DNA of 64,000 nucleotides, taken from NCBI RefSeq assembly GCF_900636535.1, contig NZ_LR134289.1, forward strand, positions 558,001 through 622,000, written 5' to 3'. The translations under genes and the position numbers were made by a program. Positions 7,582 to 15,688 of the stretch are shown here, piece after piece. This DNA is from Chryseobacterium gleum. GTDB lineage: Bacteria > Bacteroidota > Bacteroidia > Flavobacteriales > Weeksellaceae. Within the stretch, counting starts at the first letter, position 1. Each line of letters begins with the position of its first letter. The notes below the pieces were generated by a model. It was given only the letters and a program-made list of their open reading frames with translations. It was not told the origin of the DNA and ran no database searches.

Positions 7582-8331
7582 TTACCAGCTGTTTACTCCA
7601 TTTTCCAGTGCCTTTACATAATTTTCCTGATTAAAGGAATAGAGATCCTGTGCTTTATGGGCACCTCCTTTTCGTTGCTCATCAAGCTTGGTTAAAATTC
7701 CCAGGTTCTTTATTTTTCTGTAGAAATTACCCCTGTTCAGACTTCTTCCTAAAATCGTTTCATACAATCGCTGCAATTCTGTCATGGTAAATTTCTCCGG
7801 CAGTAAATTGTAGCCGATTGGCTTGTAGGTTATTCGTTCCCTGAGTGTCAGCAGAGCTTTTAAAATAATCTGTTTGTGGTCCATAGTAATCTGATAATGA
7901 TCGAGGTTATTAACGTCGAGCCATTCAAATTCTTCACTCAGTTCATCTGCTTTTGGAGAAACGTCATGATAGTTTACCAATGCATAATAACCAATTGAAA
8001 TAAACCTTTGCTTATGCCACAAGTTGTCATCATAATCACTGAAAACTTCCTCACTTCGGCCATTCTTTCCAAAAACGGAAAACTCTTCCAGAAATATATC
8101 CGTAACACCGGCGCGCTCGCTTAAAATTCTTACCGCTGCATCATCAATATTTTCTTCTTTCTTCAGGTAGCCGCCTGGCAGAAACCATTGTTTGTTAAAC
8201 TTCATCTTTATAGCCAGCACTTTAAGTTCGTTTTCACTGAATCCGAAGATGACAGTATCGATAGAAATATGAGGAAGGTATAACTGATAGGCTTCTGTTG
8301 ATCTTTCTAAAAGCTGTTGACGAGAGTTCAT
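7582..8331 (-). CDS. Nudix-related transcriptional regulator (NrtR-like)
   Basis: A 249-residue protein with an N-terminal Nudix domain (residues 20-150) and a C-terminal winged helix (about 160-245; LPEKFTMTELQRLYETILG, then NFYRKIKNLGIL). This layout is that of NrtR-type regulators, which in Bacteroidetes sense sugar or nucleotide metabolites. The Nudix box begins at Gly54 but reads GYLKKEENIDDAAV-RILSERAGV, so the REUXEE core is RILSER. The second catalytic Glu is Ile69 and the last is Arg73, arguing for a sensor rather than a hydrolase. It is divergent from the glycan-use genes at 8730-18145 and is their likely regulator. Confidence 0.85.
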   Translation of the reverse strand: MNSRQQLLERSTEAYQLYLPHISIDTVIFGFSENELKVLAIKMKFNKQWFLPGGYLKKEENIDDAAVRILSERAGVTDIFLEEFSVFGKNGRSEEVFSDYDDNLWHKQRFISIGYYALVNYHDVSPKADELSEEFEWLDVNNLDHYQITMDHKQIILKALLTLRERITYKPIGYNLLPEKFTMTELQRLYETILGRSLNRGNFYRKIKNLGILTKLDEQRKGGAHKAQDLYSFNQENYVKALENGVNSW

Positions 8332-8478
8332 ATTTATTTTTAATTCTTCTTGCTGAACAAAGTTAAGGTGATATTAAGGAAGTAGCAAATATTCAGGCTT
8401 TTTAGCATTACTTTTTGGTAACATATAATTTACAATTCCGGGTAAATAATGATCTTTTTATCATTTTATTTTGATTTT

Positions 8479-8538
8479 ATTGATTATAATTTATTGATAA
8501 TCAATATATTAGTATAATGTTAATATTTTTTTAACATT
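8479..8538. promoter_or_regulatory. Two AT-rich inverted repeats, possible regulator sites
   Basis: ATTGATTAT (8479-8487) and ATAATCAAT (8497-8505) form 9-base arms with a 9-base spacer. AATGTTAA (8516-8523) and TTAACATT (8531-8538) form 8-base arms with a 7-base spacer. Both lie between the divergent Nudix-related regulator and the TonB-dependent receptor gene. They could be operator half-sites or partly chance, given the AT content. Confidence 0.4.
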
Positions 8539-8572
8539 CATTTGCCTGTATCAAAAAAAGAATGTAATATTG

Positions 8573-8595
8573 AGTCGCTTCATTATGAAGCAACT
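8573..8595. promoter_or_regulatory. Candidate operator: 23-bp near-perfect palindrome
   Basis: AGTCGCTTCAT (8573-8583) and ATGAAGCAACT (8585-8595) are mirror arms around one base, with 10 of 11 positions matched. This is the most GC-rich and symmetrical element in the divergent region and sits 135 bases before the receptor ATG. It is the strongest candidate site for the NrtR-like regulator. Confidence 0.5.
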
Positions 8596-8729
8596 AAAAA
8601 TATCATGGGATGTCAAAAATTACAAGGATAAAATCCAGTTAGCTATTTGTTTAATTTTAAATCAGTTACCTATCTGAAATTCATCATTTCATTACACAAT
8701 TCAAACAAAAAACAGATTAATTGATCATT

Positions 8730-10955
8730 ATGAAAAACTCAAAACTCCGAATTTCCACTTTACTGCTTATGTTTTCTTGTGGAGCAGTATTTGGACAGCA
8801 AGCCGACAGCTTAGCTTTAAAGAAAAAAACGATCACTTCCTCCAAAGAAGACAACAACAGAAATGTGATGCTTAATGCTGCCAATAATACCAGCCCCCGC
8901 GATGTCAATATTGGTCTTCCTTCTACAGTAGGAGGAATAACAATTCTCGAAAATGATCTGCCAGTTGTTTATTTTTTCTGGCCCGAACTGCCCAATAAAA
9001 CATGGAGGCAAAGTGTTGGACTGGAAAGAACGGGACTTTTAAAAATGGACCAGTTGGCCAATACGACAGGAGATCTTGGTTTTGCCGTCAATTCATATTC
9101 GCAGACAGGAACTAAAGATCTTAAGATCAAAGGCAAATTTACCACCAGTAATTTTGGCTGGTTACAGGGTGATGTCAATGTCTCAGGTCCTATTTCTAAA
9201 AATGGCTGGACGTATACCGCAGGAGCTTTTGCCAACTATGATCCAAGTACCTATAAATTAGGATTTGCAAGAAATGCTGATGAAACAAAAATTTTCAGAG
9301 CAGGGGTAACCAAGTATTTTAACGACAATAAAGGACAGATTACCGCACTTTACAAATATGCAGATTCGTATAGCATAACCAATTATGCTGTTTTCCAATA
9401 CGGGGAAAACGGAAAAGTAACAGAGCTAGATAATTTCAAAATTGGAAGAGATTCTTATGTAGTAAGAGACGGACAGATGAAGGTCAAAGATATTCTTACA
9501 GGAAATTATTATTGGGCATCTATGAGTGGAGATGATAACAGGTCTAAATCTCATAACATTGATATTTTTGGTAATTATCTTTTGAACAACGGATGGAATT
9601 TCAAATTCTCAACAAGAGCGCATTTTTCAAAAGTGAAAATGTCCAATATGATTCCTTTAAGTATTTTCAATGCAGATTCTTCAGCAGGATATACTTTGGC
9701 TTCCAACGGCCAGGCTTATTCAGGGCAGGTAGGAACTACTTTAGGAATGTATACGCCGGAAACCCCGATTACCAGCATTGCAGGACGTTTTTCTCTGAAC
9801 AAGCAGGTAGGAAATCATAATTTGACATTTGGAGCGTTGGAGCAATATTATCACGTCAACAAATATACGTCCAACCGTACTTTTTTCTTCCAGACTGTTG
9901 AACCGCAGCCTCAACGTTTGATCGGTCCGAATACTGATTCTGACGGTTTTTACAATTACAATGCAGGCGGAGAATACCATAGCGGAACAGAGAATAAATT
10001 TTCACTGTATGGTATTGATGAATGGAAAGTTACCGACAACTTTAATCTGAGCTATGGTTTACATTTGAGAAATCACATCATTGACGGAGAGTATTCTTTG
10101 ACTCCAAGGACTATTGGTTTTAGTTTTACAGATCCGGGTCAGTTTAATCATATCAGTCAAAGTTTCTTCCAGATTGCAGGAAGTTTGAACGCAACTTACA
10201 ACATTACCAAGAACTTCGGGGTTTTAGCCAACTTCCTGTACACAGAAGAAAACAGAAGACTGGAAAGTTATTCCCAGGCTTTTGAACCCAATACCAATAA
10301 AATTAAAAGCCCGTTGGGAGCATTTGGAGTTTTCTGGAATACCAACTGGATTCAGTTGATTTCCCAGGCTACCTATCTGAAGAAAAATAACAACCTTAAC
10401 AGATATAATCTGGTAAATCCTGCAAATAGCTCTCAGGCGCAAACCACAACCGTTTATTATGATATTCAAACCCTGGGCTGGACCACGGATTTTGTTTTAA
10501 AACCATTCAAAGGATTCAATTTACATTACCTGGTTACTTTCCAGAATCCTGTGTATAAGAAATTTAATTTCAATGCATTCGGAAAAGATTATGACTATAA
10601 CGACAACAATGTATTAGGCGTTGCTAAAGTTTTAATGGAAATCGATCCAAGTTATTCTATTGACAAGTGGAGATTCTGGGCGAGCTTCAGATATTTCTCC
10701 AAACAATACGCGAATCTTACCAATGCACTATATTTTGCACCGAGATGGGAAACTTTCGGGGGAGTAAGCTATACCGTAAACAAAAACATTAACATAGGTG
10801 CAACGGTGATCAACTTCCTGAACCAAAGAGGAGCCAGTGGAACCATCAATGGAGCTGAATTGATTACAGATGCAAGTCCGTATTACGGAAAACTGTTAAC
10901 AGGAACGTACATTATGCCATTGACAGGTCAATTATCAGTAAACTTCAATTTCTAA
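8730..10955 (+). CDS. TonB-dependent outer-membrane receptor
   Basis: A 741-residue outer-membrane protein. A signal peptide (ISTLLLMFSCGAVFGQQ) precedes a plug region (residues 55-120, VNIGLPSTVGGITILENDLP). A long beta-rich barrel follows with many aromatic strand ends and closes with the terminal phenylalanine GQLSVNFNF. There is no obvious carboxypeptidase-like N-terminal domain and no SusD gene follows. It therefore looks like a stand-alone TonB-dependent transporter, probably importing an oligosaccharide processed by the downstream glycosidases and esterases. I chose the ATG at 8730 over a TTG at 8721. Ten bases separate it from the GH3 gene. Confidence 0.83.
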   Translation: MKNSKLRISTLLLMFSCGAVFGQQADSLALKKKTITSSKEDNNRNVMLNAANNTSPRDVNIGLPSTVGGITILENDLPVVYFFWPELPNKTWRQSVGLERTGLLKMDQLANTTGDLGFAVNSYSQTGTKDLKIKGKFTTSNFGWLQGDVNVSGPISKNGWTYTAGAFANYDPSTYKLGFARNADETKIFRAGVTKYFNDNKGQITALYKYADSYSITNYAVFQYGENGKVTELDNFKIGRDSYVVRDGQMKVKDILTGNYYWASMSGDDNRSKSHNIDIFGNYLLNNGWNFKFSTRAHFSKVKMSNMIPLSIFNADSSAGYTLASNGQAYSGQVGTTLGMYTPETPITSIAGRFSLNKQVGNHNLTFGALEQYYHVNKYTSNRTFFFQTVEPQPQRLIGPNTDSDGFYNYNAGGEYHSGTENKFSLYGIDEWKVTDNFNLSYGLHLRNHIIDGEYSLTPRTIGFSFTDPGQFNHISQSFFQIAGSLNATYNITKNFGVLANFLYTEENRRLESYSQAFEPNTNKIKSPLGAFGVFWNTNWIQLISQATYLKKNNNLNRYNLVNPANSSQAQTTTVYYDIQTLGWTTDFVLKPFKGFNLHYLVTFQNPVYKKFNFNAFGKDYDYNDNNVLGVAKVLMEIDPSYSIDKWRFWASFRYFSKQYANLTNALYFAPRWETFGGVSYTVNKNINIGATVINFLNQRGASGTINGAELITDASPYYGKLLTGTYIMPLTGQLSVNFNF

Positions 10956-10965
10956 AATATAAACA

Positions 10966-13257
10966 ATGAAAAGGACGGTTTTAAATATTGCTGCATTATT
11001 TTTAGGAGTAACAGCATTTTCACAGAATATTCAGTTGGTGACGAATCCCAAAGGTCCTGTTTTAGGGTATTCTGCAGATTCAGGGGTGAAAATTCTTACA
11101 ATTGGAGGAAATAAATTCAAAGATTTAAACAGAAACGGAAAGCTTGATCAATACGAAGACTGGAGACTTCCCGTTGACGAAAGAGCGAAAGATTTGGCTT
11201 CAAAAATGAGCGTCGAACAGATTGCAGGGTTAATGCTGTACAGCGGCCATCAGTCTGTCCCTGCGCCTGCAGACGGTTTCCGGGCAGGTAAATATAACGG
11301 AAAGCTGTATAGAGAAAGCGGGGCAAAAGCCTCGGACTTAACAGACCAGCAAAAGAAATTCTTAAAAGAAGATAACCTGCGCCATGTTTTGGTAACAACT
11401 GTTGAGTCTCCCGAAATTGCAGCCCAATGGAGCAACAATATCCAGGCTTATATTGAAGGTTTAGGATTGGGAATTCCAGCCAACAACAGTACAGACCCGA
11501 GACATTCTGCAACCGTAACGGCTGAGTTTAATGAAGGTGCAGGCGGGCAGATTTCACTTTGGCCGGATGGCCTGGCAATGGGTGCAACTTTTGATCCGGA
11601 ACTGGTCAGGAAATTCGGAAATATTGCTGCTCAGGAATACAGAGCATTGGGAATTTCCACAGCTTTATCACCCCAAATCGACCTGGGAACAGAGCCTCGC
11701 TGGTACAGGATCGCTTACGTTTTTTCTGAAAGTCCGGAACTGACAGCTGATTTGGGGAGAGGGTATATTGATGGTTTCCAGACAACCATCGGAAGCAAAA
11801 ACGGTTGGGGTAATAAAAGTGTGAATGCCATGGTAAAGCACTGGCCGGGAGGCGGCCCTGAAGAAGGCGGCCGTGATGGGCATTGGGCAATGGGGAAATT
11901 CGCGGTTTATCCGGGAAATAATTTCCAGAATCACGTAAAACCTTTTACCGAAGGTGCTTTCAAATTAAACGGAGGAACTAAAGAAGCTTCTGCGGTAATG
12001 CCGTATTATACAATCAGCTTTAATCAGGATACGAAAAACGGGGAGAATGTTGGGAACGGTTACAGCAAATATCTGATCACAGACTTACTTCGTGGGAAAT
12101 ACAAATACGATGGTGTGGTGTGTACCGACTGGCTGATTACCGCTGATGAACCCAAAACTCCGGGAGGATTTGCAGGAAAACCCTGGGGTGCTGAGAAATT
12201 ATCCATTGCCGAACGTCACTACAAAGTGCTGGAAGCCGGCGTTGATCAATTCGGAGGCAATAATGATAAGGGACCAGTTTTGGAAGCCTATCAGATGGGA
12301 GTGAAAGAACATGGTGAAAAAGCTTATCGTGCAAAATTTGAACAGTCTGCCGTTCGTTTGCTGAGAAATTTCTTCAGAACAGGATTGTTTGAAAATCCTT
12401 ACGTCAACATTGAAGAAACCAAAAAAATAGTTGGTAATCCTGAATTTATGAAAGCAGGGTATGAGGCTCAGGTAAAATCGATCGTGATGTTGAAAAATAA
12501 ATCCAATATTCTTCCTATCAAAGAAAGAAAAACAGTTTACATTCCGAAGAGATATTCTCCGGCAACATTTAACTGGTGGGGAATTTACACGGCTCCTTCG
12601 CTGGATTATCCTGTTGACATCGAAAAAATCAAAAAACATTATAACGTAACCGAAGATCCCGCTAAAGCTGATTTCGCATTGGTTTTTGTGAAAAGTCCGC
12701 ACAGTGAAGAAGGTGGTTACAGCGATATTGATGCTGCAGAAGGAGGAAACGGATATCTTCCGATTTCTCTTCAATACAAAACCTATACAGCAACTGAAGC
12801 CCGTGAGAAAAGTATTGCAGCAGGTGACCCGGTTGTAGCCCCGAATGTACACGACAGGACATTCAGAAATAAAACATCAACCGCTACCAACTTTACAGAT
12901 CTGCTGACCATTGAAAATACTTACAAGGCCATGAACGGGAAACCTGTCATTGTTTCTGTAACAGCTTCAAAACCGATGGTTTTCAACGAATTTGAAAAGC
13001 ATGCTGATGCCATTCTGATGAATTTTAATGTTTCCAATCAGGCGGTTGTAGATATCGTAACCGGAAAATATGAACCATCAGGATTACTTCCGCTTCAGAT
13101 GCCTGCGAATATGGCAACTGTTGAAAAGCAAAAAGAAGATGTTCCTTACGATATGGAAACCCATAAAGATTCTGAAGGCCATAACTATGATTTCGGATAC
13201 GGAATGAACTGGTCCGGCGTGATTAAAGATGCGAGAACAGAAAAATATAAAAGGTAA
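10966..13257 (+). CDS. Glycoside hydrolase family 3, secreted
   Basis: A 763-residue GH3 enzyme with a signal peptide (LNIAALFLGVTAFSQ). Residues 45-62 (FKDLNRNGKLDQYEDWRLP) look like an EF-hand-type calcium loop ahead of the GH3 N-domain. The NAMVKHWPGGGPEEGG segment is the substrate-binding KH region, and Asp388 in GVVCTDW is the likely nucleophile. The C-domain ends at HNYDFGYGMNW, with no fibronectin-like tail, unlike the second GH3 here. GH3 enzymes remove terminal beta-linked glucose, xylose or similar sugars; the specificity is not evident. It is probably co-transcribed with the receptor. Confidence 0.92.
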   Translation: MKRTVLNIAALFLGVTAFSQNIQLVTNPKGPVLGYSADSGVKILTIGGNKFKDLNRNGKLDQYEDWRLPVDERAKDLASKMSVEQIAGLMLYSGHQSVPAPADGFRAGKYNGKLYRESGAKASDLTDQQKKFLKEDNLRHVLVTTVESPEIAAQWSNNIQAYIEGLGLGIPANNSTDPRHSATVTAEFNEGAGGQISLWPDGLAMGATFDPELVRKFGNIAAQEYRALGISTALSPQIDLGTEPRWYRIAYVFSESPELTADLGRGYIDGFQTTIGSKNGWGNKSVNAMVKHWPGGGPEEGGRDGHWAMGKFAVYPGNNFQNHVKPFTEGAFKLNGGTKEASAVMPYYTISFNQDTKNGENVGNGYSKYLITDLLRGKYKYDGVVCTDWLITADEPKTPGGFAGKPWGAEKLSIAERHYKVLEAGVDQFGGNNDKGPVLEAYQMGVKEHGEKAYRAKFEQSAVRLLRNFFRTGLFENPYVNIEETKKIVGNPEFMKAGYEAQVKSIVMLKNKSNILPIKERKTVYIPKRYSPATFNWWGIYTAPSLDYPVDIEKIKKHYNVTEDPAKADFALVFVKSPHSEEGGYSDIDAAEGGNGYLPISLQYKTYTATEAREKSIAAGDPVVAPNVHDRTFRNKTSTATNFTDLLTIENTYKAMNGKPVIVSVTASKPMVFNEFEKHADAILMNFNVSNQAVVDIVTGKYEPSGLLPLQMPANMATVEKQKEDVPYDMETHKDSEGHNYDFGYGMNWSGVIKDARTEKYKR

Positions 13258-13324
13258 CTGATGATTCCGGGTCTGTATTTTACAGGCTCAGAATTTTATT
13301 TTTGAATTAAAAACTGATTAACTT

Positions 13325-13488
13325 TTTAACCACAAAAGTCACAAAAGGTTTTAGCATTTTAGTTATTTTAAGTTCAATGCTAATTTTTTTTAAGATCCCT
13401 TAAGTTTTGAAAATCTTTGATTTTCAATTTTATGAACTTTTAGAATTATAATTTTAGACTTGAAGCTTTTGTGACTTTTGTGGTTAAA
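13325..13488. repeat. 164-bp palindromic element with 23-base terminal inverted repeats
   Basis: Perfect 23-base arms occupy 13325-13347 (begins TTTAACCACAAAAG) and 13466-13488. The interior holds a hairpin GAAAATCTTTGATTTTC at 13409-13425. The element fills most of the gap between the GH3 and esterase genes and encodes no protein. The element at 40749-40925 has the same plan and almost the same inner hairpin, so the two probably belong to one family of non-autonomous repeats. It may also act as a transcript-stability or partial terminator structure. Confidence 0.75.
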
Positions 13489-13500
13489 TAAAAATTTAAT

Positions 13501-14666
13501 ATGAAAATCAAATTCACAATCTATTCATTAATGCTGGGTTCATTAATGTTTGCCCAGGAAAGCCTTGATTTCAGCGGAAAGAAAGAAATAATTTCACCGG
13601 AGATCAAAGGTAAAAGCGTGACATTCCGCCTTCGTGCACCAGAGGCGAAAACAGTAAAACTCCAGGGAAACTGGATGCCGGGAAAAGGCTGGGAACCGGG
13701 AACCGTAGAATTAAAAAAAGATGCAGATGGAATCTGGTCCTTCTCTCAGGATGATCTGGCCCCTGATATCTATACCTATTCTTTTATTGTGAATGGGGTA
13801 AAAGCCAATGACCCTAACAACTCTTATCAGGTACGTGATGTTTCATCAGTGATGAGTATGATTTTTATTGATGGAAAACAATCTGAAAATTACAAGGTTC
13901 AGAACGTCCCGCACGGAACAGTTTCCAAAAGATGGTACAAATCAAGCGGATTAAAAGAAGACAGAAGATTAACGGTGTACACCCCTCCGGGATATGAAAA
14001 TTCAAAAGAAAAATTTCCTGTTTTATACCTGCTACACGGAATGGGGGGTGACGAAGAAGCATGGATGACCTTGGGAAGAGCTTCGCAGATTCTGGATAAT
14101 CTGATTGCTCAGGGAAAAGCAAAACCTATGATTGTTATAATGCCAAACGGCCATACAAGCAATTCAGCCGCGCCGGGCGAATCTTCGAAAGGTTTTTATA
14201 AAATCGATATGAAAACACCAGATATTTTCAGCGGTGATATGGAAAACTATTTCAAGGAATCATGGAGTTTACAGAGCATAATTACCGGGTAAAATCAGAC
14301 GCCGGAAACAGAGCAATTGCCGGGCTTTCAATGGGAGGATTCCATTCCTTGTATATTTCTGCCAATCTGCCGAAAACGTTTGATTATGTAGGGCTGTTTT
14401 CTCCGGCAATTCTTCCGCCTGATGAAAAGAAAAGTCCTGTTTATCAGAATTTAGATCAAAAACTGAAAACCCAGCAAACCAATTCGTACAAGTTGTATTG
14501 GATTGCCATCGGAAAAACAGATTTTCTCTACAAAAACGTGACAGAATACCGTGAAAAACTCAATAAGATGAACTTCAAATATCAATACGTAGAATCCGAA
14601 GGCGGTCATACGTGGAGCAATTGGAGAACCTATCTGAATGATTTTCTTCCTCAGTTATTTAAATAA
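13501..14666 (+). pseudogene. CE1-type esterase with N-terminal Ig-like domain, frameshifted
   Basis: Two frames make one protein. The first, 13501 to about 14258, has a signal peptide, an immunoglobulin-like CBM48/E-set domain (residues 30-120) and the start of an alpha/beta esterase domain (VLYLLHGMGGDEEAW). The second, continuing to 14666, holds the nucleophile motif AIAGLSMGGFHS and the histidine region SEGGHTWSNWR. Adding one A near 14257-14259 (GGAATCATGG to GGAAATCATGG) joins them as DMENYFKEIMEFTEHNYRV, the expected family sequence. Members are acetyl- or feruloyl-type carbohydrate esterases. As given, the catalytic Ser and His are lost from the first product; an assembly error is possible. 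Confidence 0.85.
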
Positions 14667-14677
14667 ACAAATTAAAA

Positions 14678-15556
14678 ATGAAAAGAATATTCATAGCAGC
14701 ACTATTTATCTCAGGAATAAACCATGCATATGCACAGAAATCTATTCCTTTATATCAGGGAAAGGCACCGGGAACAGAAAACTGGACGCAGAAAGAAGCT
14801 CAGCAATTCAGCGAGCTGTTCAAAACGGAAGTTGTTTTCAATGTGTCCCAGCCTTCGATACTGGTTTTTGAGGCAGATAAAACCAGGGCCAACGGAACAG
14901 TTGTTGTTATTGCTCCCGGCGGTGGTTTTCAAAGCTTATCCATCAACCGCGAAGGAGTTGATCTGGCAAAAAAGCTTGCAGAAAACGGAATTACAGCAGT
15001 CGTTCTAAAATACAGACTGCTGGAAACGAAATCCAATGACCCTGCCAAAGAAATGATGGAGAATATCAAAGACAGAAATGCTTTTGATGCCAAAACAGCT
15101 CCTGTTAAAGTGATGGCCGGAGAGGACATCAGAACTGCCATCTCATACATCAGAACGCACGCAAAAGAACTAAAGATCAATCCTGAAAAACTCGGAGTGA
15201 TCGGGTTTTCTGCCGGTGCCAGTGTAATTTTAGAGAGTGTCCTGCATAGTAAAGATGCTTCAACGCTGCCAAACTTTGCGGCATCCATTTATGGCGGACC
15301 AAGCCAGGAAATTCTAAATACCGAAGTTCCTAAAGCTGTTCTTCCAATGTTTATCTGTGCCGCAAGTGATGATCAACTGAAACTGGCACCAAAATCAGTT
15401 GTATTGTATAACAAATGGCTGGAAGCAGGGCAGCCCGCTGAACTTCATATCTATGAAAAAGGAGGCCATGGCTTTGGTATGGGAAAACAGAACTTACCTG
15501 TCGACAAATGGTCTGATGTATATCTCGACTGGCTGAGATTCCATAACTTTTTGTAG
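14678..15556 (+). CDS. Secreted alpha/beta hydrolase (esterase-like)
   Basis: A 292-residue hydrolase with signal peptide (FIAALFISGINHAYAQ). It shows the oxyanion loop VVVIAPGGGFQSLS, the nucleophile elbow GVIGFSAGASV, an acid in ICAASDDQ and the catalytic His in KGGHGFGMG. This fits the BD-FAE/acetyl-xylan-esterase-like group of alpha/beta hydrolases, which remove acyl groups from plant polysaccharides. It starts 11 bases after the esterase gene before it and precedes a GH3 gene, so a deacetylating role in the same glycan pathway is likely but not proven. Confidence 0.87.
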   Translation: MKRIFIAALFISGINHAYAQKSIPLYQGKAPGTENWTQKEAQQFSELFKTEVVFNVSQPSILVFEADKTRANGTVVVIAPGGGFQSLSINREGVDLAKKLAENGITAVVLKYRLLETKSNDPAKEMMENIKDRNAFDAKTAPVKVMAGEDIRTAISYIRTHAKELKINPEKLGVIGFSAGASVILESVLHSKDASTLPNFAASIYGGPSQEILNTEVPKAVLPMFICAASDDQLKLAPKSVVLYNKWLEAGQPAELHIYEKGGHGFGMGKQNLPVDKWSDVYLDWLRFHNFL

Positions 15557-15688
15557 TTATTTAATCAATTTAATACTTTTTATATAGTTTCTTTCATGGC
15601 ATTTTCTGTCCCAGGGCAGAATATGCTGTGTTTTTTAGAATAGCATATTTCAAGCTTATGCTCTGTTTAATAAAAACTAAATCTAAAT

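Noticed and set aside
8730..10955. SusC-like receptor of a standard SusC/SusD locus
   Set aside because: No SusD gene follows and the N-terminal carboxypeptidase-like domain was not seen.
12199..12852. Long minus-strand frame of 217 residues
   Set aside because: It lies wholly inside the GH3 gene on the other strand, and its hydrophobic, low-motif product is typical of an antisense shadow.
13325..13488. Insertion sequence
   Set aside because: The terminal inverted repeats are suggestive, but there is no transposase reading frame, so it is kept only as a non-coding repeat.
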